DNA of 8,989 nt from Desulfobacterales bacterium. GTDB taxonomy: Bacteria > Desulfobacterota > Desulfobacteria > Desulfobacterales > Desulfobacteraceae. Under the pieces are notes generated by a model, which searched no databases, was not told the origin of the DNA, and saw only the letters and a program-made list of their open reading frames with translations. This document shows, piece by piece, positions 1 through 6,854 of the stretch; positions within the stretch are counted from its first letter, which is position 1, and each line of letters opens with the position of its first letter. The DNA lies in NCBI GenBank assembly GCA_022361095.1, contig JAKSBO010001034.1, forward strand, positions 1-8,989, written 5' to 3'. The translations under genes and the position numbers were made by a program.

Positions 1-61
1 AAAATGATGAAAGCAGTTGATATGCACGGACAAAAGAGATGTATACTGCTAAAATCCTCAT
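1..61 (-). CDS. Partial N-terminus, possible YidD membrane-insertion factor
   Basis: An ATG on the minus strand at 61 opens a frame that reads MRILAVYISFVRAYQLLSSF and runs off the left edge with no stop, so only 20 residues are visible. A short hydrophobic or amphipathic N-terminus followed by R-x-YQ-x-L-S resembles the start of YidD, a small protein (about 70-100 aa) that assists YidC/Sec membrane insertion. The diagnostic Cys-rich CRFxPTCS motif would lie outside the window and cannot be checked. It starts 20 bases after the stop of the M56 protease gene on the same strand and could be the third gene of that transcript. The Shine-Dalgarno upstream is weak (AGAAG). The identification rests on a very short match; it could also be an unrelated small membrane peptide. 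Confidence 0.4.
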   Translation of the reverse strand, partial: MRILAVYISFVRAYQLLSSF

Positions 62-81
62 GGCTTCTGTAATATTGGGGC

Positions 82-1413
82 TTACTTACCCGGGAGAATC
101 CACAGGCCGCTGATCTGAGCCTTATCATTAAAAACAAATTTCATTTCAGGTGAAGATTTTTCAAACGCCAAGGTCACATACACAATATTATATCCTTGTT
201 CCTGTGCCGTTCGGGTATTTAAAGCCTGTTTGAACGGGCCGGCCTGGCTGACCAGTGCATCCCAGGTTTGTTTCAGCTTTTCCAGGTCCATGGCCCGGGC
301 CATGGTTGAATCAAAACGGCACACCACCATGCCGTGTTCTCCTGCAGCCATATGCGCAACAAGCTTTTGGGCAAACCCGGGCAGATCGGAAACAGGCGTA
401 TTGCCCGCAACACTTAGTCCCATTGTAAATACTGACAGGGTGAGCAGCAGAAAAAATGCACCAAGCGCCATGGTGCGGCGGGTAGATGTTTTTTTAAATT
501 CAGCAATCATTTGTATTCTCCTTTTAATATCTGATTTTGATTCGGCAATGCAGGCACCCCCCGGCAAAGCCCTTGAAGGGGGACAGGCCAGGGAAATCAG
601 AACCTGTCCGTAATGCTTGCGTTCCTGACGTGTCATGCCCGAGAGAACCAGCGCATCACAAGCCCTTTCCCTATCCTTTCCCATGAGATGAACCATGACC
701 CAAGCCAGGGGATTGAACCAATGAAAGGCCAGCACAAAAGCCCCAAGGTACCGTAAAAAAATGTCCTGCTGTTTGATATGCCCCAGTTCATGGCTGAATA
801 CAGCATCCAGTTCAGATGTTTTCAGGTGATGAACCATTCCCTTTGGCAGAAGTATCCTTGGCCGAAGCCAGCCAAAAAGGACTGGGCCTTTTATCTCAGC
901 ACTCTCCACCACCACCAGGGGGGTCCGCACTTTCATCCGGGCTTTGCACTGCTCCAGGCGTTCTAAAGGACTTTCACAGACCAGTTGCCGGTTTTGCCGG
1001 ACCTTTTTCCAGAACAGAACAGACCGGAACACAATAACTGCGGCCATGGCTGCGGCCCCTGCACCCCATATAAGTGCGGCTGCCGGAATCCACAAATTGG
1101 CGCCCTGTCCAAGAAACGACCCCGGACCTGATGCCTGCCCGGGAAAACCGCCGGTTAAAAAGTCTGTCAGGGTTCCGGCCCGGACCAGCACAGTATGGAT
1201 GTGTAAAGGGTCAGGGATCAGTTCCGGAATAAACTGATTCATTGTAATTGAGGTCAGGGACCAGGGCAAAATTAACCTGGCCATGGGAATCAACCAAAGC
1301 CCGTACTGCCAGCGGGGAGGCAGAAAAACCCATTGGCGGATGATCAAAACAAGAACAATGGCCGGAACGGCCCGGACCGAATTGGCTGCCAAATCGGCAA
1401 AAAGGCTGGTCAT
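82..1413 (-). CDS. BlaR1/MecR1-like M56 metalloprotease with DUF3887-like C-terminus
   Basis: This is an inner-membrane sensor protease of peptidase family M56. In characterised members a signal sensed outside the membrane activates a cytoplasm-facing zinc protease, which leads to cleavage of the partner BlaI repressor. Visible parts of the 443 residues: hydrophobic segments near 15-30, 36-52 and 108-133; the zinc motif HELGH at 208-212; a downstream RERACD at 248-253 that fits the third zinc ligand; and a last TM helix near 314-336. Residues about 345-443 lie outside. They are far shorter than the penicillin-binding domain of BlaR1 (family length about 585 aa) and show no SxxK/SxN/KTG set. 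The pattern FAQKLV...FDSTM...W..L..Q.G..K resembles DUF3887, so the inducer is probably not a beta-lactam. Its ATG overlaps the repressor stop (TAATG), and GAGGAG lies 3 bases upstream. The M56 assignment is firm; the DUF3887 call is from memory. Confidence 0.92.
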   Translation of the reverse strand: MTSLFADLAANSVRAVPAIVLVLIIRQWVFLPPRWQYGLWLIPMARLILPWSLTSITMNQFIPELIPDPLHIHTVLVRAGTLTDFLTGGFPGQASGPGSFLGQGANLWIPAAALIWGAGAAAMAAVIVFRSVLFWKKVRQNRQLVCESPLERLEQCKARMKVRTPLVVVESAEIKGPVLFGWLRPRILLPKGMVHHLKTSELDAVFSHELGHIKQQDIFLRYLGAFVLAFHWFNPLAWVMVHLMGKDRERACDALVLSGMTRQERKHYGQVLISLACPPSRALPGGACIAESKSDIKRRIQMIAEFKKTSTRRTMALGAFFLLLTLSVFTMGLSVAGNTPVSDLPGFAQKLVAHMAAGEHGMVVCRFDSTMARAMDLEKLKQTWDALVSQAGPFKQALNTRTAQEQGYNIVYVTLAFEKSSPEMKFVFNDKAQISGLWILPGK

Positions 1414-1808
1414 TATCTCCTCTTTTCTTTGGCCCCGGCTTCAGCACGGTCCAGGATCCGGCGTAGTTCCCGGATCTCTTCCAGGGAGAGCTCCTGGTTT
1501 TCCACCATACCCGCCACCATGGGGGTAAAAGCCCCTTTGAAAAATCGTTTTAAAAAGCTCTGCCGCTCTTTTTTTACACTTTCCGTTCTGGATACCAGGG
1601 GGAAATAGAGGTAGGCTCTGCCCTGTTTTTCAAACCCCACCACCTCTTTTTTTACCAACCGGTTAATCAGGGTTTTAATGGTATTGGGCTTCCAGTCGGC
1701 CCGGGACGCTAAGGCTGACACAATGGTGTTTGCATCAGCGGGATGATTCTCCCACAGGGCTTCGAGAACCCGCCACTCGGCGTCTGATACTTTTGGACGG
1801 TCCGGCAT
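1413..1808 (-). CDS. BlaI/MecI/CopY-family transcriptional repressor
   Basis: A 131-aa winged-helix repressor, the usual length for this family. The N-terminal DNA-binding domain covers about residues 5-72: LSDAEWRVLEALWE-type helix 1 (here VSDAEWRVLEALWE at 7-20), a recognition helix in NTIKTLINRLVKK (43-55), and a wing at FEKQGRAYLYFPLV. The C-terminal dimerisation helices follow (FLKRFFKGAFTPMVAGM, then LSLEEIRELRRIL). In staphylococcal BlaI/MecI the partner protease cuts at an Asn-Phe bond near residue 101. The equivalent region here is around Ser84-Phe85, so the scissile bond is not conserved to the letter. The start is supported by GGGAGA about 7 bases upstream. The gene is followed directly by the M56 protease with a one-base overlap, the classic repressor-sensor pairing. 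Two dyads in its own promoter indicate autorepression. Its targets beyond this operon cannot be seen. Confidence 0.95.
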   Translation of the reverse strand: MPDRPKVSDAEWRVLEALWENHPADANTIVSALASRADWKPNTIKTLINRLVKKEVVGFEKQGRAYLYFPLVSRTESVKKERQSFLKRFFKGAFTPMVAGMVENQELSLEEIRELRRILDRAEAGAKEKRR

Positions 1809-1828
1809 TATCTTTCTCCCATCTTATG

Positions 1829-1842
1829 ATTACAATTGTAGT
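1829..1842. promoter_or_regulatory. BlaI-type operator 1 (promoter-proximal to gene)
   Basis: ATTACAATTGTAGT is a BlaI/MecI-like dyad with half sites ATTACA and TGTAGT around a 2-base centre; the inner ten bases TACAATTGTA are a perfect palindrome. It lies just downstream of the predicted -10 box of the repressor gene, over the likely transcription start, where a bound repressor would block initiation. Its centre is 26 bp from the centre of operator 2. Confidence 0.75.
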
Positions 1843-1849
1843 TAACAGA

Positions 1850-1878
1850 AAAATATTACACTTGTAATTATTAATCAA
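1850..1878 (-). promoter_or_regulatory. Sigma-70-like promoter of the repressor-protease operon
   Basis: Read on the minus strand, TTGATT (1878-1873) and TATTTT (1855-1850) are separated by exactly 17 bases. They resemble the -35 and -10 boxes, with a fair match at -35 and a weaker one at -10. The start of transcription would fall near 1843, giving a leader of about 35 bases before the repressor ATG. That operator 2 fills the spacer and operator 1 covers the start supports the assignment. Confidence 0.6.
1855..1868. promoter_or_regulatory. BlaI-type operator 2 (within promoter spacer)
   Basis: ATTACACTTGTAAT is a perfect 6+6 dyad with a 2-base centre and matches the TACA/TGTA operators known for BlaI and MecI. 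It lies between the predicted -35 and -10 boxes of the minus-strand promoter. Together with operator 1 it reproduces the two-dyad layout of bla/mec control regions. Confidence 0.8.
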
Positions 1879-1963
1879 GAAAAAATATGCGCCTGATCTG
1901 TACGCCAAGAACTTGTTTGACTGAAATTATAAAAGCAAAGGTCAATTGTTTAGCAAGATTGAT

Positions 1964-1998
1964 TCCCGATCCGGGTAAAAATGCTCCCGATCCGAGTA
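1964..1998. repeat. Direct repeat pair TCCCGATCCGRGTA, possible activator site
   Basis: TCCCGATCCGGGTA (1964-1977) recurs as TCCCGATCCGAGTA (1985-1998), 13 of 14 bases identical, with a period of 21 bp, or two helical turns. The pair lies just upstream of the TATACT box at 2005-2010, where a recognisable -35 box is missing. That is the arrangement expected for an activator binding as a dimer on one face of the helix. The regulator is unknown, and the sites differ from the BlaI operators. Confidence 0.5.
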
Positions 1999-2004
1999 GA
2001 AGTT

Positions 2005-2010
2005 TATACT
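2005..2010 (+). promoter_or_regulatory. Candidate -10 box of the exporter operon
   Basis: TATACT matches the sigma-70 -10 consensus at five of six positions. The position 17 bases upstream (about 1982-1987) does not resemble TTGACA, so a promoter here would need activation, perhaps through the adjacent direct repeats. Transcription would start near 2017, giving a leader of about 60 bases. Confidence 0.4.
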
Positions 2011-2013
2011 AAG

Positions 2014-2042
2014 TCATGTTAGGAACCCCATCATGTTAGGAA
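2014..2042. repeat. Perfect 12-bp direct repeat TCATGTTAGGAA
   Basis: TCATGTTAGGAA occurs at 2014-2025 and again without mismatch at 2031-2042 (period 17 bp). It overlaps the predicted transcription start and the early leader of the exporter operon, a position suited to repression or to a leader-RNA function. No known regulator motif is recognised. Confidence 0.5.
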
Positions 2043-2078
2043 ACTCTAACTCAAATTAAAACAATTCAAGGAGGACCC

Positions 2079-2900
2079 ATGTTAAACCAGCCGGGGAAAA
2101 AATATGATTTCATTCCTCTGATCTATTTTTTTTCTATTTTTATTCTTTTTTTAAGCCCGCTTGCTAAAGGCAAGGCAGTTGCGGCTCCCCTGACGGGCCG
2201 GGATATTATGGTCATGGTGGATGAGGCTCCGGACGGGGATGACAGAAAATCCACCATTGAGATGGTGTTAATTAACCGCCGGAACAAAAAACGGGTCCGG
2301 ATGATGTCTTCCTTTGGCAAGGATTACGGCAAGGACACGAAAAAGCTGATGGGCTTTAAAAAGCCCATGGATATCAAGGGCACCTCCTTTTTGTCCTGGG
2401 AGTATGATGATCCGTCCAGAGACGATGACAAATGGCTCTACATGCCGGCCCTGAGAAAAGTCAGGCGCATATCAGGGGCATCCACCAACGACTACTTCAT
2501 GGGATCGGATTTCACCTACGACGATATGGGGGACCGGAATGTGGACGAGGACGACCACACCCTTATCGGGGACGAGGCCGTGAACGGCCATGACTGCTGG
2601 AAGATTAAATCCGTCCCCAGGGAAGATGATTCCCTGTATGACGAAAAAATCATCTGGGTTCGCAAAGACGCCCATAAAACGATTAAGGCCGAATATTACG
2701 ATGCCCAGGGTCTGATCAAGACCTATACCGTGGAAGACCTGCGCGAGCACCAGGGTTTTTGGACCGTGTTCAAGATGAAGATGGAGAATCACCGGGAAAA
2801 GCATACCACCGTGATGACCCTGTCCAATCTTGAGTACAATACCGGGGTGAACGACGGATTTTTCAGCGTCAACACCATATCCCGGGGACATCTGCGGTGA
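2079..2900 (+). CDS. Periplasmic LolA-like outer membrane lipoprotein-sorting protein
   Basis: A 273-aa secreted protein of the LolA-like 'outer membrane lipoprotein-sorting' type that commonly accompanies MMPL/RND exporters. These proteins have a LolA/LppX-like half-barrel that holds a hydrophobic ligand in the periplasm; the ligand here is unknown. The N-terminus has KK at 7-8, a hydrophobic stretch at about 12-28 and an AVAA cleavage region at 33-36, a Sec signal peptide without a lipobox Cys. Family-typical features are the DKWLYMPALRKVRRIS segment at 117-132 and MGSDFTYDD at 141-149, followed by a C-terminal part of alternating strands (W.I.S.P, KII.V.KD, TY.VEDL). The ATG is preceded by AAGGAGG four bases away. 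It is the first gene of the rightward operon, and its stop overlaps the next start. It is not canonical LolA: it is longer and lies in an exporter context. Confidence 0.85.
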   Translation: MLNQPGKKYDFIPLIYFFSIFILFLSPLAKGKAVAAPLTGRDIMVMVDEAPDGDDRKSTIEMVLINRRNKKRVRMMSSFGKDYGKDTKKLMGFKKPMDIKGTSFLSWEYDDPSRDDDKWLYMPALRKVRRISGASTNDYFMGSDFTYDDMGDRNVDEDDHTLIGDEAVNGHDCWKIKSVPREDDSLYDEKIIWVRKDAHKTIKAEYYDAQGLIKTYTVEDLREHQGFWTVFKMKMENHREKHTTVMTLSNLEYNTGVNDGFFSVNTISRGHLR

Positions 2901-4111
2901 ATAAGGCCCTACCCCCCGTTTTCATCATCCTGGCCATGCTGATTTTCCAGGGTTTGCCACGTCCTTTAATGGCCATGGATACTGAATTTTCCGGCTTTCT
3001 GGAGACCCGGCACAACGCCCAGGTCAAATCACCCAACGATATTCTGGCCTCGGAAACCCTGGCCCGGCTGGAACTGACCGCCTGCCGGGGAAACTTTACA
3101 GCCTTTGGGGCGGTCAACCTGTCGGCAAACCATCTCCTGGAGGATGAGTCCGGGGTCAGCCTGCACGAAGGTTACCTGGATTATGTCCTGGACAACATCA
3201 CCATCCGGGCAGGCAGACAGATTATCATCTGGGGCCAGGCAGACGGTATCCGGATTGTGGATAATGTATCGCCCCTGGACTATTCCGAGACCATCACCCG
3301 GGACTTTGATGAGATGCGTATGGCCGTGGACGCCCTGAATCTCAAGTATGCGTCCGGGTGGGGGGATGTTCAACTGTTGTGGATTCCGGTTTACAAGTCC
3401 GGGGAACAGCCCGCAAAGGACAGCCCCTGGTATCTTGGCGGCTTTGGAAGCAACAAATTACTGCCGAAGAACGAACCGGATGACCCATTTAAGGAGAGTG
3501 AACTGGCATTGCGGTATACCCTGTACCTGTCCGGCATGGACCTGGCCTTCTCCTATTTATACACCTGGAATGACTTTCCCTGTTACCAGCGGTCCGGCAC
3601 AGCCCTGGAACCGGTATACGACCGGATGCATATCCTGGGCGCAGAATTTTCAAAACCCCTGGGAGAATTTGTTGCCAGGACCGAAGCAGCCTATTTGGCA
3701 GGCAGCCTGGTCCAGGGATACGGCAACGATTACTTCACTGCGGAAAAGGACCGGGTCAAATGGCTCACCGGCCTGGACTGGTATCCCGGGAACGACTGGA
3801 CCCTCTCCTGGCAGTACACCCAAAGCCATATCCTGGATTCCGGTTCCGGCCTCACTGAAAGCGGGTGCACCAAGACAGTCACGTTCAGTGTTTCAAAGGA
3901 TCTGTTCAGGGAAAAACTGACCCTCTCGGCTTTCGGGTATATGGATATTGACGTGAAAGACGGCCTGGTCCGGCTCACGGCAGAGTACGAGTTCATCGAC
4001 AACCTGGAAGTTTTTCTGGGAACCGACATCTTTGCCGGGGACCGGACAGGCGCCTATGGCCGGTATAAAGACAATACCCAGGTCTGGACAAAGATAAAAT
4101 ACCATTTTTAA
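2897..4111 (+). CDS. DUF1302-like outer-membrane beta-barrel protein
   Basis: A 404-aa predicted outer-membrane barrel. A signal peptide covers residues 1-26 (hydrophobic 8-20, LMA cleavage site). The body is made of alternating polar/hydrophobic strands rich in Tyr, Trp and Gly, and the chain ends IKYHF, with the terminal Phe expected of a BAM substrate. GRQIIIWG at 106-113, followed by VDNVSPLDYSE at 121-131, resembles the conserved GRQ-WG-NP block of DUF1302-type proteins. The role is probably the outer-membrane partner of the pump encoded next, giving an exit or a surface site for its substrate; this is inferred from gene order. The start is GTG at 2897 in a GTGA overlap with the previous stop, supported by GGGGA 8 bases upstream, so the two proteins are probably translationally coupled. 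It could instead be a general porin-like barrel. Confidence 0.75.
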   Translation: MNKALPPVFIILAMLIFQGLPRPLMAMDTEFSGFLETRHNAQVKSPNDILASETLARLELTACRGNFTAFGAVNLSANHLLEDESGVSLHEGYLDYVLDNITIRAGRQIIIWGQADGIRIVDNVSPLDYSETITRDFDEMRMAVDALNLKYASGWGDVQLLWIPVYKSGEQPAKDSPWYLGGFGSNKLLPKNEPDDPFKESELALRYTLYLSGMDLAFSYLYTWNDFPCYQRSGTALEPVYDRMHILGAEFSKPLGEFVARTEAAYLAGSLVQGYGNDYFTAEKDRVKWLTGLDWYPGNDWTLSWQYTQSHILDSGSGLTESGCTKTVTFSVSKDLFREKLTLSAFGYMDIDVKDGLVRLTAEYEFIDNLEVFLGTDIFAGDRTGAYGRYKDNTQVWTKIKYHF

Positions 4112-4121
4112 AGGATTGATC

Positions 4122-6512
4122 ATGATCAACATTAATAAAATCAATCAGCTATTTGAAAAATTCGGCAGTTGGATCATCCGGCTGCGCTATTTAGTCGTCG
4201 CCGTGTTTATTCTGGCCCTGGTGTTCGGGTTTGCCGGGTTAAAAAAGATTCAAACCGATGCGGGTTGGGATAAATGGCTTTTAGACAGCTCAAAGCTGAA
4301 AATGGCCGAGGATGAATTTAAAGAGATATTCGGCAACAACGACTATGTGGGTGTACTGGTTGAATCGGACCAAATGTTCAATCCGGGCACCCTGGCCCTG
4401 ATCCGGTCCCTGGGCAAAGAACTGAAAACCCAAGTGCCTTTTGCCGATGACATCTTATCCATCACAGACTGCGAATTTTCCCTGGGCCATGAAGGCGGTA
4501 TTGAAATCATCACGCCGGTGCCCGACCCCATCCCCCTGGATAGCAACACACTTGCAGGTATCCGGCAGCAGATTCTGGATAAACAAATGCTCAACGGCAA
4601 ATTGATTTCAGCCGACGGCCGGTTCTCCTGGATTATTTTAAGATTGACCCCCTACCCCGAAGGCTGGCGGAGCAAGGACAATAAAGCAGCCGATATGGTG
4701 GTGGGAGAAGTGGCGGCCACCATTATCCGCCAGGACAAGTATTCTTCCTTAAATCCAAAATCATCGGGTATGCCTATTATCGCCCATGACAAAACCGCAT
4801 TTTATAAAAAAGAGATGTCCCGGACTATGGGGTTATCCCTGATCGTTTCCCTGGTGGTGCTGTCAATTGCATTGCGGTCCGTCAAAGGCATCGCCATGAC
4901 GGTTATCGTCACAGCCGGATCAGTGATCCTGACCTTCGGCATCCTTGGCTGGATCGGCAAACCCATTGACGTTGGCATGATCATGATGCCGTTGTATCTT
5001 GGTATTGCCGTATCCATAGGGTACTCCATTCATATTTTTTCATTTTTCAAGCGCCATTTTCTTAAAACCGGGAAAAGAAAAGAGTCGGTCCGCCTGGCCG
5101 TCAAAGAGACGGGCTGGCCCATTTTATTTACGGCACTGACCACGGTGGGGGCGCTCTCTTCCTTTCACTTTGTGGATGTCAAGCCGGTGCGCTGGATCGG
5201 GTCCTCAACCTCTTTGCTGGTCTCCATTGTTTTTCTCATGGTGGTCATCATGATCCCTGCCCTTCTCTCCTTTGGAAAGGACCGGGATGCAAAGCAAATC
5301 CGGCTGCACTCCAATGTCCTGCTGGAACGCCTGATGGCAAAGCTGGCCAATCTGGTTCTGGCCCGGCCGGTCCCCATCATGATCGTATTTTTCCTGGGCG
5401 TCCTGATAACGGTGGCAGGGATGCGCCATTTTGAGGTGAACTTCGATGTACGCAAAAATGCGGGGCTGAAGGTGCCCTACGTAAACCGCCTGGATCAGGT
5501 GTGTAAATCACCCTTGGGCGCGCTGTACTCTTACAACGTGGTGGTGGAATTTCCCGACGAAAACATGGCCCGGGAACCTTTGAACTTAAAAAAGCTGGAC
5601 CTGCTGGAACAGGAAGCATCGGGCTTCCCTTTGACCAAAAAAATTACGTCTATTACCGAAATCATCAAAGATATGAACCAGGTGCTCCACGATGGTGACC
5701 CCCAATTTTTTGCCATTCCTGACAGCCGGGAGATGGTGGCCCAGATCATGCTGCTTTATGAAAATGCCGGTGGCCGGGAAGCGGAAAAATGGATTGATTA
5801 CGAATACCGCCGCCTGCGCATGACGGTGGACCTTAAGGACTATAATACGGTTGAGGTATACCGGGAACTGCATCAAATCACCCAAAAAGCCCATGCACTT
5901 TTCCCCGGGGCAAACGTAACCCTGGCCGGTTCCGTGGCCCAATTCACGGTGATGCAGGATATTGTGTCCAGGGGGCAGCTCACCTCGTTTCTCATCGCCA
6001 TCTGCGTGATTACGGGGCTGATGGTCCTGGTTTTCGGCAACCTTAAAATCGGCTTGATCGCCATGATTCCCAACATCACCCCAGCCTTGGCCGTGGGGGG
6101 CCTCATGGGCTGGATGCGGGTGCCCCTGGATATGATGACCATCACGATTATGCCCATGCTGTTGGGGCTTGCCGTGGACGATACCATCCATTTTATCAAC
6201 CATGCCAAGCTGGCCTTTGAACAGAAGCGGAACTATGGCGACGCCATCCGCCACACCTTCAGTGCCATCGGGATTCCGCTTTTGTTTACCTCTCTGATCC
6301 TGACGGCCAACTTCAGTGTTTACTTAAGTTCTCCGGCCAAAGTTTTGTTTTATATAGGTATTTTCACAGGCACAGGCATCATGACGGCCCTGCTGACCGA
6401 TTATTTTGTCACCCCGGTCCTGCTCCGGACCCTGAAGGCCTTTGGCCCGGAAGCAGTTGCCGGCCGGAAAACACACCCCCAAGTCCATTTGAATAAGGAG
6501 GTCACCCAATGA
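4122..6512 (+). CDS. MMPL/RND-superfamily exporter, 12 TM
   Basis: An inner-membrane transporter of the MMPL branch of the RND superfamily (COG1033-like), 796 aa. The layout is duplicated: TM1 about 20-40, a periplasmic loop about 41-228, TM2-6 about 232-385, TM7 about 416-436, a second loop about 437-620, and TM8-12 about 622-770. In the second half GLAVDDTIHF (682-691) carries the Asp pair of the proton relay. The matching first-half segment, GIAVSIGYSIHI (294-305), has Gly-Tyr instead, so only one half looks proton-active. Characterised relatives move lipids or sterol-like molecules (for example HpnN and BstA), so a hydrophobic substrate is likely but unproven. ATG at 4122 is chosen because AAGGA lies 6 bases upstream; a TTG at 4116 would abut the ribosome site. 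The stop overlaps the next start (ATGA). The LolA-like and barrel genes just upstream fit a trans-envelope system. Confidence 0.9.
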   Translation: MININKINQLFEKFGSWIIRLRYLVVAVFILALVFGFAGLKKIQTDAGWDKWLLDSSKLKMAEDEFKEIFGNNDYVGVLVESDQMFNPGTLALIRSLGKELKTQVPFADDILSITDCEFSLGHEGGIEIITPVPDPIPLDSNTLAGIRQQILDKQMLNGKLISADGRFSWIILRLTPYPEGWRSKDNKAADMVVGEVAATIIRQDKYSSLNPKSSGMPIIAHDKTAFYKKEMSRTMGLSLIVSLVVLSIALRSVKGIAMTVIVTAGSVILTFGILGWIGKPIDVGMIMMPLYLGIAVSIGYSIHIFSFFKRHFLKTGKRKESVRLAVKETGWPILFTALTTVGALSSFHFVDVKPVRWIGSSTSLLVSIVFLMVVIMIPALLSFGKDRDAKQIRLHSNVLLERLMAKLANLVLARPVPIMIVFFLGVLITVAGMRHFEVNFDVRKNAGLKVPYVNRLDQVCKSPLGALYSYNVVVEFPDENMAREPLNLKKLDLLEQEASGFPLTKKITSITEIIKDMNQVLHDGDPQFFAIPDSREMVAQIMLLYENAGGREAEKWIDYEYRRLRMTVDLKDYNTVEVYRELHQITQKAHALFPGANVTLAGSVAQFTVMQDIVSRGQLTSFLIAICVITGLMVLVFGNLKIGLIAMIPNITPALAVGGLMGWMRVPLDMMTITIMPMLLGLAVDDTIHFINHAKLAFEQKRNYGDAIRHTFSAIGIPLLFTSLILTANFSVYLSSPAKVLFYIGIFTGTGIMTALLTDYFVTPVLLRTLKAFGPEAVAGRKTHPQVHLNKEVTQ
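6494..6502 (+). promoter_or_regulatory. Near-consensus Shine-Dalgarno, TAAGGAGGT
   Basis: TAAGGAGGT is complementary to the 3' end of 16S rRNA over nine bases and lies 6 bases before the ATG at 6509, inside the end of the exporter gene. It fixes that start and suggests that the small secreted protein is made in larger amounts than the pump encoded just upstream. Confidence 0.75.
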
Positions 6513-6835
6513 AAAAAAATCTATTCATCCTGTTTGCCGTACCCATCGCCTTGATGCTTGTTACGGGCCCGGCCTTTGGCCACACCCTTTTCATGAACCT
6601 GACAGACAACGAGGACGGCACCGTATCCGTGGAAGGCATGTTTTCCACCGGTGCAACGGCCGCGAACCTGCCCCTGTATCTGATGGATAAAAATGAAAAA
6701 CAAATTTTAAAAATCAAACTGGATGAAAACGGAGAAGCCGAATTTAACATCCCGGATCAGCCTTATACCGTATTTCTGGACGGCGGCCCGGGACATACCG
6801 TCCGCGAAGACGGCCCCATGAATAAAGAATACTAA
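6509..6835 (+). CDS. Small secreted protein with predicted N-terminal His, unknown function
   Basis: A 108-aa protein that I do not recognise firmly. Residues 1-24 form a Sec signal peptide (KK at 2-3, hydrophobic 5-19, PAFG before the cut), so the mature protein would start HTLFMNL and be about 84 aa. The rest looks like a small beta-sandwich: DGTVSVEGMFSTG, a strand LPLYLMD, KQILKIKLDENGEAEF, and a final PYTVFLDGGPGHTV block, all Gly/Asp-turn rich and Cys-free. The start H-x-L-[FW]-[MV]-N is shared with the next gene, a DUF4198 protein, which suggests a related fold or ligand; small periplasmic partners occur near Ni/Co uptake systems. Metal binding through the N-terminal His is an inference. 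The ATG overlaps the exporter stop and has an excellent ribosome site. Confidence 0.8.
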   Translation: MKKNLFILFAVPIALMLVTGPAFGHTLFMNLTDNEDGTVSVEGMFSTGATAANLPLYLMDKNEKQILKIKLDENGEAEFNIPDQPYTVFLDGGPGHTVREDGPMNKEY

Positions 6836-6854
6836 CCCTAAAAGGAGAAATCAC

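Noticed and set aside
1917..1945. TTGACT at 1917-1922 as a -35 box for the rightward operon
   Set aside because: At 16-18 bases downstream there is nothing like a -10 box (GGTCAA region), and the nearby TTATAA is too close.
3348..3920. Plus-strand frame of 190 codons inside the barrel gene
   Set aside because: It is an alternative frame of the DUF1302-like gene, full of Pro, Trp and Thr as expected from frame-shifted GC-rich codons.
4116..4121. TTG at 4116 as the start of the exporter gene
   Set aside because: AAGGA at 4111-4115 directly abuts it, leaving no spacer, while ATG at 4122 is 6 bases away. The ATG is the normal choice and costs only two residues.
5586..6254. Long open frame on the minus strand inside the exporter gene (222 codons)
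   Set aside because: It is the antisense shadow of a clear MMPL coding sequence; its translation is His-, Gly- and Asp-rich with no recognisable domain and no ribosome site of note.
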